Shown here: positions 35,245 to 42,372 of the stretch, piece after piece
Numbering within the stretch: the stretch's first letter is position 1
Layout of the letters: each line of letters starts with the position of its first letter
Origin: Flaviaesturariibacter aridisoli
GTDB lineage: Bacteria > Bacteroidota > Bacteroidia > Chitinophagales > Chitinophagaceae
Assembly (NCBI RefSeq): GCF_004343705.1
Contig: NZ_SKFH01000010.1
Span: forward strand, 1 to 64,000
Direction of reading: 5' to 3'
Length of the DNA: 64,000 bases
Made by a program: the position numbers and the translations under genes
The notes under the pieces: model-generated
The model's input: only the letters and a program-made list of their open reading frames with translations
What the model was told of the DNA's origin: nothing
The model's database searches: none

Positions 35245-35388
35245 GGAAGCAAAGGGAAAAAGGGTCGGAACCGCGAAGAAAAGAAGTGAATAAGGTATTC
35301 GCTAAGATGAATGTATTCTTAGCGTAACCACTTCTTTTCTTATTCCCTTCGCGATTCAAAACCTTCTTTTCTTCGAAACCTTTCTCTC
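35245..35388. repeat. Long hairpin repeat B
   Basis: Second copy of the repeat described at 33719-33875, in the same orientation and three bases after the TlpA-DUF547 stop. Here the inner arms are cleaner: TCGCTAAGA and TTCTTAGCGTA, with outer CGCGAAGAAAAGAAGTGAA pairing with ACTTCTTTTCTTATTC. Confidence 0.8.
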
Positions 35389-35390
35389 AC

Positions 35391-35439
35391 CGGTAGGCCC
35401 CGGTTACCAATTAACTAATCAACCAATAGACCAATAAAC
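35391..35439 (+). repeat. Octamer leader element, copy 3
   Basis: GGTAGGCCCCGGTTACC followed by CCAATTAA, CTAATCAA, CCAATAGA, CCAATAAAC. Unlike the other two copies, it does not precede a plus-strand gene but the tsf terminator. Confidence 0.7.
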
Positions 35440-35440
35440 A

Positions 35441-35471
35441 AACAAGCCCCGTCGGATCGACGGGGCTTGTT
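35441..35471. terminator. Terminator of the tsf operon
   Basis: AACAAGCCCCGTCG (35441-35454), loop GAT, perfect 14-bp inverse (35458-35471). On the minus strand it follows tsf and is trailed by T-rich sequence. Confidence 0.92.
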
Positions 35472-35494
35472 ATCAGGTATAGGATCCAGCGCTC

Positions 35495-36334
35495 TTAGCC
35501 GAGGGCTACACGCTTGAAGTCGATCACTTTCAGGTCGCTGTCGACGCTCTTCAGGTAGTCGGCTACCGACTTCGAAGAGTCTTTCACGAAGGCCTGTGCG
35601 CTGAGGGTGCTTTCCTTGAAGAAGGCGTTGAGCTTGCCCTGGGAGATCTTCTCGAGCATTTCCTGGGGCTTGCCGGCCATCTTGGGATCTTGCTGGATGA
35701 TGTCCATGATCACCGCTTTCTCGCGCTCGACCACGTCGGAGGGTACGGAGCTTTCGTCGACGGCTACGGGGTTCATCGCGGCGATCTGCATGGCGATGTC
35801 CTTACCGGCGTCGCCGGCGTCTTTGTTGAACGCTACCAGCACACCCATGCGGTTGGCGCCGTGGATGTAGGAAGCCACGTAGGGAGCTTCCACGCGCTCG
35901 AAGCGGGCAACACCGATCTTCTCGCCGATGGAGGCCAGCTTGTCGTTGATCAGGTCGGAAACTTTGGCACCATTCACGGTCACCTCGTTGAGTTCTTCGG
36001 CGCTCTTCACGTTGTTGGCAACGGCAGCGTCGGCGATGCTCTGGGCGAAGGCTACGAATTCGGCGTTCTTCGACACGAAGTCGGTCTCGCAGGAGATGGT
36101 CACGATGAAGCCGGTCTTGTTGTCGGCGGTGGTCTTGGCGATCACCACACCTTCCTTGGCTTCCCGGTCGCTGCGCTTGGCGGCCACTTTCTGGCCCTGC
36201 TTGCGCAGCCAGTCGATAGCGGCTTCAAAGTCGCCGTTGGTCTCGGTGAGGGCCTTGCGGCAATCCATCATACCGGCGCCGGTTGCCTGGCGCAGCTTGT
36301 TGATATCCTGGGCTGTAATCGTTACAGTAGACAT
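35495..36334 (-). CDS. tsf: Elongation factor Ts
   Basis: Recharges EF-Tu with GTP. 279 residues from ATG 36334 (MSTVTITAQDINKLRQATGAGMMDCRKALTE). The TDFVSKN motif of the core domain appears in SCETDFVSKNAEF; PYVASYIHGANRMGVLVAF and DIAMQIAAMNP follow. The leader carries a four-unit TTTGTRG heptamer array. It is last in the rplM-rpsI-rpsB-tsf group. Confidence 0.97.
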   Translation of the reverse strand: MSTVTITAQDINKLRQATGAGMMDCRKALTETNGDFEAAIDWLRKQGQKVAAKRSDREAKEGVVIAKTTADNKTGFIVTISCETDFVSKNAEFVAFAQSIADAAVANNVKSAEELNEVTVNGAKVSDLINDKLASIGEKIGVARFERVEAPYVASYIHGANRMGVLVAFNKDAGDAGKDIAMQIAAMNPVAVDESSVPSDVVEREKAVIMDIIQQDPKMAGKPQEMLEKISQGKLNAFFKESTLSAQAFVKDSSKSVADYLKSVDSDLKVIDFKRVALG

Positions 36335-36344
36335 GAGGGAAAAG

Positions 36345-36372
36345 TTTATAGTTTGTAGTTTGAAGTTTGTAG
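36345..36372 (-). repeat. Heptamer array in the tsf leader
   Basis: Four TTTGTAG-type units on the plus strand (TTTATAG, TTTGTAG, TTTGAAG, TTTGTAG), read as CTACAAA units in the direction of tsf, 11 bases before its start codon. No inverted partner in this gap. Confidence 0.8.
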
Positions 36373-36421
36373 TTGGCGTTCGAAAGGGGAACACGAACTC
36401 TTCTTTCGAACCGGTATTAAT

Positions 36422-36455
36422 ACAATACAGTTCCGCAAATGCGGAACTGTATTGT
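36422..36455. other. 16-bp perfect hairpin between rpsB and tsf
   Basis: ACAATACAGTTCCGCA (36422-36437), AA, and TGCGGAACTGTATTGT (36440-36455). No T-run follows on the minus strand, so it may be an RNA processing or attenuation structure and not a plain terminator. Next to it, CGATCTAAG recurs at 36484 and 36503. Confidence 0.6.
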
Positions 36456-36510
36456 TATAGAAAGATCTGTTAGAAAGAACTGTCGATCTAAGAAAGACGA
36501 ATCGATCTAA

Positions 36511-36536
36511 GTGCCCCCTTTGGGGGACAGGGGGCT
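36511..36536. repeat. GC-rich hairpin after rpsB
   Basis: AGTGCCCCCTTTGGGGG-type element directly behind the rpsB stop, an inverse copy of 6218-6242 with one mismatch. Confidence 0.7.
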
Positions 36537-37454
36537 TTATCGGCCACCACCCGGGCGACGGGCGCCACCACCGCCACCGGCGGGCGTGCGACGACGCTGG
36601 CCACCGCCGGCGCCACCAGGACCGCCCTGGCCACCCTGGCCGGGACCACGGCCACCACGGCCGCCGCGACCACCTTCGGCCTGGGCTTCTGCCTCAAGGC
36701 GCGAAGCGCGCTTGTCGTTTTCGCCGTCAGCAGCTTCTTCACCGTCTTCGTCCTTGGCAGTCTGGCGCTCGGAGAGGCCTTCAGCAATGGCAGCGGTGAT
36801 GTAGTTGGTGATGATCGCGATCGACTTGGTAGCGTCGTCGTTGCCGGGGATGGCGAAGTCAACCTTGTTGGGGTCGCAGTTCGTATCCACCACGCCGAAC
36901 GTCTGGATGCCCAGGCGCTTGGCTTCGGCGAGGGCGATGTGCTCGTGGCCGATGTCTACGATGAAGAGGGCAGCCGGAACGCGGCCGAGCTGGGCGATAC
37001 CACCCAGTACCTTTTCCATCTTGTCTTTATCGCGGCTCAGCGTCAGGCGCTCCTTCTTGGTGATGGAGTCGAACGAGCCGTCGGTCAGCATCTTGTCGAT
37101 GCTTTGCATTTTCTTCACGCTCTTGCGCACCGTGTTGAAGTTGGTGAGCATGCCGCCGAGCCAGCGCTCGGTAACGTAGGGCATGGTCACGCGCTGGGCG
37201 CATTCGGTAACGATATCCTTCGCTTGCTTCTTCGTGCCCACGAAGAGGATCTTCTTGCCGCTGCGGGCGATCTGCTTCATGGCGGCAGCCGCTTCCTGCA
37301 GGTGCTCCGTGGTTTTGTTGAGGTCGATGATGTGAATGCCCTTCTTCTCGGCGAAGATGTACGGCAGCATCTTGGGGTTCCACTTCTTCTTCAGGTGGCC
37401 AAAGTGTACGCCGGCCTCCAGAAGCTGCTGTTGTAAGGAAGTGTTTTGTTCCAT
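36537..37454 (-). CDS. rpsB: 30S ribosomal protein S2 with an RGG-like C-terminal tail
   Basis: 305 residues. The S2 core is normal: LLEAGVHFGHLKKKWNPKMLPYIFAEKKGIHIIDLNKT, FVGTKKQAKD, ERWLGGMLTNF, PAALFIVDIGHEHIALAEAKRLGI and GNDDATKSI. It ends near residue 230. An acidic linker follows (about 232-259, AKDEDGEEAADGEND), then a tail of about 46 residues made mainly of Gly, Arg, Pro and Gln with RGG/GRG repeats (260-305). S2 proteins usually have 230-270 residues and lack such a tail. Confidence 0.95.
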   Translation of the reverse strand: MEQNTSLQQQLLEAGVHFGHLKKKWNPKMLPYIFAEKKGIHIIDLNKTTEHLQEAAAAMKQIARSGKKILFVGTKKQAKDIVTECAQRVTMPYVTERWLGGMLTNFNTVRKSVKKMQSIDKMLTDGSFDSITKKERLTLSRDKDKMEKVLGGIAQLGRVPAALFIVDIGHEHIALAEAKRLGIQTFGVVDTNCDPNKVDFAIPGNDDATKSIAIITNYITAAIAEGLSERQTAKDEDGEEAADGENDKRASRLEAEAQAEGGRGGRGGRGPGQGGQGGPGGAGGGQRRRTPAGGGGGARRPGGGR

Positions 37455-37534
37455 TTGTTTGAGTTTATCGCCGTCCCGCCTCGGGCGGAACAGAATATTG
37501 TTTTGAATATTTCAGATATTTCGCGGCTTTCCAA

Positions 37535-37568
37535 CTCCCTCCCCCTCGGGGAGGGCTGGGATGGGGCC
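37535..37568. repeat. GC-rich hairpin after rpsI
   Basis: CTCCCTCCCCCTCGGGGAGGG followed by CTGGGATGGGGCC, three bases from the rpsI stop. Same family as 6334-6368. Confidence 0.7.
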
Positions 37569-37571
37569 GTA

Positions 37572-37961
37572 TTAGCGCTTGCTGAACTGGAAGGAACGGC
37601 GGGCTTTCTTCTTACCGAACTTCTTACGTTCCACCGAGCGGGGATCACGCTTCAGCAGGCCGGCGGCCTTGAGGGCGGGACGATACTCGGGGTTGATGTC
37701 GACCAGGATACGGGCGATGCCGAGCATAGCGGCTTCAGCCTGACCCTTCACACCACCACCGGCGGCGTTGATCTTGATGTCGAATTTGTCGGCAGCCTCA
37801 ACGGTCTTCAGGGGACGCTCGACCTGGTTTTGCAGGTATACGAGCGGGAAGTAGGCTTTGTAGTCTTTATCGTTTACGGTGATGGCGCCGGAGCCGCGGG
37901 TGAGGAACACACGCGTTACAGCTTCCTTACGACGGCCAACACTGTTTCTTTGCTTTTCCAT
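37572..37961 (-). CDS. rpsI: 30S ribosomal protein S9
   Basis: 129 residues: VGRRKEAVTRVFLTRGSGAITVN, INAAGGGVKGQAEAAMLGIARILV and the C-terminal RDPRSVERKKFGKKKARRSFQFSKR whose final Arg reaches the P-site tRNA. Located 67 bases downstream of rplM in the standard order. Confidence 0.97.
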   Translation of the reverse strand: MEKQRNSVGRRKEAVTRVFLTRGSGAITVNDKDYKAYFPLVYLQNQVERPLKTVEAADKFDIKINAAGGGVKGQAEAAMLGIARILVDINPEYRPALKAAGLLKRDPRSVERKKFGKKKARRSFQFSKR

Positions 37962-37997
37962 TTAATATGGGGTTTGCGGTTACTTAGAGTTTTTTAC

Positions 37998-38031
37998 TCC
38001 CTCCCTCTCGGGGAGGGCCGGGGTGGGGCTA
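37998..38031. repeat. GC-rich hairpin overlapping the rplM stop
   Basis: CTCCCTCCCTCTCGGGGAGGG followed by CCGGGGTGGGGCT. Its right end includes the first bases of the rplM stop codon (38029-38031, minus strand). Confidence 0.7.
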
Positions 38032-38478
38032 CTTGCCGATCTTCAGTTCTTTCGGCTGCTGGGCGGTGTGCGGATGCTGGTTGCCGGCGTATACGTACAG
38101 CTTCTTGTACATCTTGCGGCCCAGGCGGTTCTTCGGCAGCATGCCTTTCACGGCGCGCTCGATCAGCACTTCCGGACGGCGCTTCAGGAGGTCCTTGGCG
38201 GTTTCTTCCTTACGGCCACCGGGGTAACCCGAGTAACGGTCGTAGAGCTTCTCGTCCATCTTGGCGCCGGTCAGGACAACCTTGTCGGCGTTGATCACGA
38301 TTACGTTGTCACCGCAATCGACGTGAGGGGTGTAGTACGCTTTGTTCTTACCGCGCAGGATGGCGGCAATACGAGCGCACATACGACCCACGGTTTGATT
38401 GGTACCGTCCACAACATGCCAGTTGTGCTGTACGGTAGCCGCATTCGCATGCTTCGTTGTAAAATGTAATTTGCTCAT
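38029..38478 (-). CDS. rplM: 50S ribosomal protein L13
   Basis: 149 residues from ATG 38478. HVVDGTNQTVGRMCARIAAILRGKNKAYYTPHVDCGDNVIVINADKV and GMLPKNRLGRKMYKKLYVYAGNQHPH are diagnostic of L13. The frame is open upstream, but homologues start at MSKLHF. First gene of the ribosomal group. Confidence 0.97.
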   Translation of the reverse strand: MSKLHFTTKHANAATVQHNWHVVDGTNQTVGRMCARIAAILRGKNKAYYTPHVDCGDNVIVINADKVVLTGAKMDEKLYDRYSGYPGGRKEETAKDLLKRRPEVLIERAVKGMLPKNRLGRKMYKKLYVYAGNQHPHTAQQPKELKIGK

Positions 38479-39278
38479 GAAAAGAGGTTTTTGCTTCCTG
38501 CCCGGCCCCGTTGCCGACGCCGACAGTAGGCGTTTTTTTGAAAAATAAACCCGCAGGACCATCCTCCTGCCGGGCGCCCGCCACCCGCCAAAGCGGGCTT
38601 AAGGAGGCGCAAAGGTAGCCCGAACTTATCCACATAGCCAAGAAAAAGGACGTGTATTTTTACAGCCACCTTTGTAACTGGTTGAAAAACAATGGAAATT
38701 TTGGCACCTTTTGGAAGTCTTTAGGAATTACCCGGGGCATTACGAGGCGCGCTCGGGCCATTTTCACCCGGGGTGCAGGACGGCGCTGCGGTTTTTTTGA
38801 ACGCAAAGACAAGGAGGGGGGACATTAGACGCAGAGGTTGGGAAGAAGCAAAGGGGGTGGCTAAAGGTTGCAATTGCTGACTTCCGTTTGAATACTCCTT
38901 TGCGTCAACATCGTAATTCAAGCGTCCCGCAGAGCGGGACCTGCGCGGAGGGCGTCCAAAAGGTTTCCGTCCCTACGAAACCCAAACGCTTACGCAAGAC
39001 CACCTCGGAAATGGTCAATGCCCGTAGTTCTGCCGCCGCGGATGTCCTGCGCAGCAGGACGCTCGGCTTACGAAGAGCAGAGGCGTAGATGCCTGTAAAG
39101 CCGCCGCGGTTGAAGTTCACGAACGCCGCGGTCTCTGTGCGCCTCCGCGTTCAAATTGTTTCCTTCCTTTCTCCGCGTGGCAAAAAAGCGCTGATCCACG
39201 CACCATACACGAGGCACCCACTTACGGGAAAGGCCTTCCTTTTTTCGCGGCCGGGCTGTATTTTGCTGTTATCTCCTT
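38479..39278. other. 800-bp region without a convincing gene
   Basis: Holds the rplM promoter region on the left and the antiporter leader on the right. The middle contains scattered fragments such as AACGCAAAGACAAGGAGG, GACGCAGAGGTTGGGAAG and CTCTGTGCGCCTCCGCGTTC, which resemble the dispersed ACGCAAAG/GCAGAGG repeats seen in many genomes. A 66-codon open frame at 38888-39088 has no recognisable domain. TATTTTGC at 39259, 13 bases before the antiporter start codon, is a possible -7 box. Confidence 0.5.
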
Positions 39279-40859
39279 ATGCACGAACACCTCCCCTTCC
39301 TGCTGGCCCTCGTGGCCGCGATCGTCTTCCTCGAAATGCTGGCCACCCGCCTGCGCATCGCCTACCCGGTGCTGCTGGTGGTGGGCGGGCTGCTCCTTTC
39401 CTTTCTCCCCGGGCTGCCCCGCATGCGGGTAGATCCCAACCTGATCTTCTTCATCTTCCTGCCGCCCCTCCTGTTCGAGGCCGCCTGGAGCATCTCGCTC
39501 AAGGAAATGAAAAAGTGGTGGCGCATCATCGGCTCCTTCGCCTTCCTGGTGGTGTTCTTCTCGGCAGGGGCCGTGGCCGTGCTGGCCAACCACTTCATCC
39601 CCGGCTTTTCCCTCGCCCTCGGTTTCCTCCTCGGCGGCATCGTGTCGCCGCCCGACGCCGTGAGCACCGGCGCCATCATGCGTTTCGTGCGCATCTCGCG
39701 CAATACCTCGACCATCCTCGAAGGCGAAAGCCTCCTCAACGACGCCTCCTCGCTCATCATCTTCCGCTTTGCCCTCGTGGCCATCGGCACCGGGCAGTTC
39801 GTGTTCGGCGCCGCGCTCGCCTCCTTTTCGTGGATGCTGGTGGGCGGCGTGGGCATCGGCCTCCTCGCCGGCTGGGTCTTCATGCAGGTGCACAAGCGCC
39901 TGCCCACCAACGCCTCCTCCGACATCGCCCTGACCCTTATCGAGCCCTACTTCTTTTACTGGATCGCCGAGCAGGCCCACAGCTCGGGGGTGCTCGCCGT
40001 GGTCACGGGCGGGCTCTTTCTGTCCAACCGCCGCATGGAATTCCTGTCGGGCGAAAGCCGCATCCGCGAGTCCAACTTCTGGGAGGCCTTTATCTTCCTG
40101 CTCAACGGCATCGTGTTCATGCTCATCGGGCTGCAGCTGCCCGATATCGTGGCGGGCCTGCGCGCCCAGGGCGTGCCCCTCAGTACGGCCATCGGCTGGG
40201 GGGTGCTGGTCACCGCCGTGCTGATCGCCACGCGGATCGTCAGCTGCTACGCGGCGCTGGGAGCCACCCTCCTGTTCCGCCCGTCGGTGGCGCCCTCGCG
40301 CGACAACCCGCGGCGGATGTGGCGCCTGCCGCTGCTGCTCGGCTGGACCGGCATGCGCGGCGTGGTGTCGCTGGCGGCGGCGCTGGCCATCCCCGCCACC
40401 AGCCCCGCCGGCGGCCCGTTCCCGCAGCGCAACCTCATCCTGTTCATCACCTTCGTGGTGATCCTCCTGACGCTGCTGCTCCAGGGCCTGACGCTGCCCA
40501 CCCTCATCCGCCGCTCGAAGCTTTTTCACAACGAAGACGAGATCCCCGAAGAAGAAGCCCGCCGTAAGGTGCACAAAAAGGTGGCGCACTTTACCGTAGA
40601 CCTGCTGCGCCGCAAGCAGGAACAGGGGCAGTGGAGCGACCCGCACCTGCAGCGGGTGCTCCGGCAGTGGGAAACGAAGCTGGCGCTGCCCGAGAACCTC
40701 GCCATGTCGCCCAAGGTGAAGCAATGCTACATCGAGCTGCTCGAGCGCCAGCGCGGCTTCGTGGCCTCCCTCAACCGCTACCCCGACCTCGACGAGCGCG
40801 TCATCCGCTGGCAGATCTACCAGATCGATTTGGAGGAGGAGCGGATCAAGCTGCTGTAG
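39279..40859 (+). CDS. CPA1-family Na+/H+ antiporter
   Basis: 526 residues with about 12 transmembrane helices in the first 410 and a cytoplasmic helical tail (about 415-526). FIFLPPLLFEAAWSISLKEMKKWWR, VSPPDAVSTGAIMRFVRISRNTSTILEGESLLNDASSLIIFR (ND motif of the ion site) and GWTGMRGVVSLAAALAIP are CPA1/NhaP signatures. It exchanges cytoplasmic Na+ or K+ for protons. It is monocistronic and followed by a CCCCGGA/TCCGGGG hairpin at 40880-40899. Confidence 0.93.
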   Translation: MHEHLPFLLALVAAIVFLEMLATRLRIAYPVLLVVGGLLLSFLPGLPRMRVDPNLIFFIFLPPLLFEAAWSISLKEMKKWWRIIGSFAFLVVFFSAGAVAVLANHFIPGFSLALGFLLGGIVSPPDAVSTGAIMRFVRISRNTSTILEGESLLNDASSLIIFRFALVAIGTGQFVFGAALASFSWMLVGGVGIGLLAGWVFMQVHKRLPTNASSDIALTLIEPYFFYWIAEQAHSSGVLAVVTGGLFLSNRRMEFLSGESRIRESNFWEAFIFLLNGIVFMLIGLQLPDIVAGLRAQGVPLSTAIGWGVLVTAVLIATRIVSCYAALGATLLFRPSVAPSRDNPRRMWRLPLLLGWTGMRGVVSLAAALAIPATSPAGGPFPQRNLILFITFVVILLTLLLQGLTLPTLIRRSKLFHNEDEIPEEEARRKVHKKVAHFTVDLLRRKQEQGQWSDPHLQRVLRQWETKLALPENLAMSPKVKQCYIELLERQRGFVASLNRYPDLDERVIRWQIYQIDLEEERIKLL

Positions 40860-41180
40860 CGCCATGCCTGCATCCGGGTCCCCGGAATGAAGTCCGGGGC
40901 AATAAACAGGAAGCCGCTACGCGGCTGCGCAGCAGCAGACGACCGATCTTTCAAATCGTTTTTACCCCCTTTCGCATGCGGCGGAAGCCATTACAAATGA
41001 TATTCTTCCCTTCTGCATGCGGCGGAAAAGACTGTTTCCTTTCTTCAGCAAGTCTAATCAACCTTTTCCACCCCCACAACCGTATAAATACGGAGTTTTC
41101 TGGCCAAGGTCTTTAGCAAAGGGCGGGTGCCGAAAAGCCCGGCCGGTTGCTTGCGGACCGCGCGGCCCTGTCTTTTCCAC
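40860..41180. other. 321-bp intergenic region with a direct repeat
   Basis: Between convergent genes. After the hairpin at 40880-40899, GCATGCGGCGGAA occurs twice (near 40976 and 41014), 38 bases apart. No gene or RNA is recognised. Confidence 0.5.
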
Positions 41181-41780
41181 TCAGGCAACAGCCGGCTGCA
41201 CTTTCAGGATAAAGGCAATGAGCTCTTCGAGCGGAATGCCGGTGCGGGCGCGGGCGTCCTCGATGTCTTCCCGATTGACCTGGGCGGCGAAGGAGGGCGT
41301 TTTGAGCTTCTTCAACACGCTTTTCACGTCCATGCCTTCGTAGCGCGTGGGGCGGATGAGCGCGGCGGCATGGATGAAGCCCGACAGCTCGTCGAACACG
41401 TAGATCATCTGGTCCATCTTCGATACGGGCTCCACGCCGAAGTGCTTCGGTCCGTGCGACGCGATGCACCGGATGACGGCCGGGTCGATGCGGCGCCGCT
41501 CGAGTTCTTCGATGATCTTGCGGCAGTGCTGGTCGGGCCACTGTTCCCAGTCGGCATCGTGGAGTACGCCGGCGAGCCACCATTTGTGGGCCTCGGACCC
41601 GGGAAGCCCCTCGCGTTCCAGCGCCCAGGCGCGCATCACCGCGCCCACCTGCTTCATGTGCAGGCGGAGGCGCTCGTTGGGTACCCAGCTGTGGAGCAGC
41701 TCCAGCGCCTCGTGGTCGGAAAGAACGTTCCCCGCGTTGGCCGGGTCGCCGAATTCGGTAGGGTTCAGGTTCAGACTCAT
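41181..41780 (-). CDS. HD-domain hydrolase-like protein
   Basis: 199 residues from ATG 41780. The metal-binding motif is GVLHDADWEQWPDQH, with an upstream His in LRLHMKQVGAVMRAWA and downstream IRCIASHG. These fit the HD superfamily of phosphohydrolases, and no cyclase or other domain is attached. The substrate is unknown. It is divergent from the HNH gene, with the paired heptamer array between them. Confidence 0.85.
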   Translation of the reverse strand: MSLNLNPTEFGDPANAGNVLSDHEALELLHSWVPNERLRLHMKQVGAVMRAWALEREGLPGSEAHKWWLAGVLHDADWEQWPDQHCRKIIEELERRRIDPAVIRCIASHGPKHFGVEPVSKMDQMIYVFDELSGFIHAAALIRPTRYEGMDVKSVLKKLKTPSFAAQVNREDIEDARARTGIPLEELIAFILKVQPAVA

Positions 41781-41784
41781 GGGG

Positions 41785-41885
41785 TTTGTGGTTTGTTGTT
41801 TGTAGTTTGTGGTTGGGGAACGACCAATTCTTTGCAACTTAACCGCGCATCGCGGAACTACAAACCACAAATTCCAAACTCCAAA
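41785..41885. repeat. Paired inverted heptamer array between divergent genes
   Basis: TTTGTGG, TTTGTTG, TTTGTAG, TTTGTGG (41785-41812) face CTACAAA, CCACAAA, TTCCAAA, CTCCAAA (41858-41885). The 45-bp centre contains the hairpin CCGCG-CAT-CGCGG. The arrays abut the start codons of both divergent genes. Confidence 0.85.
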
Positions 41886-41889
41886 CGAT

Positions 41890-42234
41890 TTGGACGATAA
41901 ACGCTGTTGCTATTGCGGGCGGGCATTCAACCACCACGTGATCCCGACCATCGATCATCTCATTCCGCAGTCGAAGGGCGGGGCCAAGACGGCTGCCAAC
42001 AAGCGCCGCTGCTGCCGCGCGTGCAATACGCAAAAGAAGGCCCTGATGCCCCACGACTTCCTGGCCTACCTGCAGGGCGAATACGACCGTGCGGGCAGGG
42101 CGGCCACGGCCCGCAACCTCCTCGAAAAGATCGCCCATACCCGCGAGGTGGTCCACTACGTCAACAGCGCCGGCCCGGCGGTGTTCCGCACCGAAGCGGA
42201 TTATTTGTGGTTCAAAAGGAGATACCTCAAATAA
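41890..42234 (+). CDS. HNH endonuclease-like protein
   Basis: 114 residues if it starts at TTG 41890 (MDDKRCCYCGRAF), just after the heptamer array; no ATG is in frame. Two CxxC pairs (CYCG, CRAC) bind zinc, and TIDHLIPQSKGGAKTAANKRRCCRACNTQKK is the HNH core with the catalytic His. Small free HNH proteins of this kind are common in Bacteroidota, but their DNA target is unknown. A longer frame from 41809 would be translated through the repeat and is unlikely. Confidence 0.75.
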   Translation: MDDKRCCYCGRAFNHHVIPTIDHLIPQSKGGAKTAANKRRCCRACNTQKKALMPHDFLAYLQGEYDRAGRAATARNLLEKIAHTREVVHYVNSAGPAVFRTEADYLWFKRRYLK

Positions 42235-42235
42235 T

Positions 42236-42322
42236 TTCAGATTTCGGATCGCAGATTCCAGATTTAGGACCCTGTTTCCCTCATTGACGGGGCATCCCTG
42301 AATCCGAGATCTGAGATCTGGA
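42236..42322. repeat. Paired inverted heptamer array, NNCAGAT type
   Basis: TTCAGAT, TTCGGAT, CGCAGAT, TCCAGAT (42236-42263) oppose ATCCGAG, ATCTGAG, ATCTGGA (42302-42322). Begins right after the HNH stop codon. Confidence 0.8.
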
Positions 42323-42324
42323 AT

Positions 42325-42353
42325 AAAAAAAGCGCCCCGAAGGGCGCCTTTTT
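42325..42353 (-). terminator. Terminator of the sus operon
   Basis: AAAAAGCGCCCC, CGA, AGGGCGCCTTTTT: a GC stem with A and T flanks, downstream of the SusF-like gene on the minus strand. Confidence 0.85.
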
Positions 42354-42372
42354 CCTGCTTGTACTATAAGGC

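Noticed and set aside
38888-39088. Small ORF of 66 codons between rplM and the antiporter
   Set aside because: Low-complexity repeat debris region, no promoter, no conserved motif; overlaps an equally plausible antisense frame.
39222-40865. A 547-codon open frame antisense to the antiporter
   Set aside because: His/Gly/Glu-rich composition without motifs; the plus strand shows an unmistakable CPA1 antiporter.
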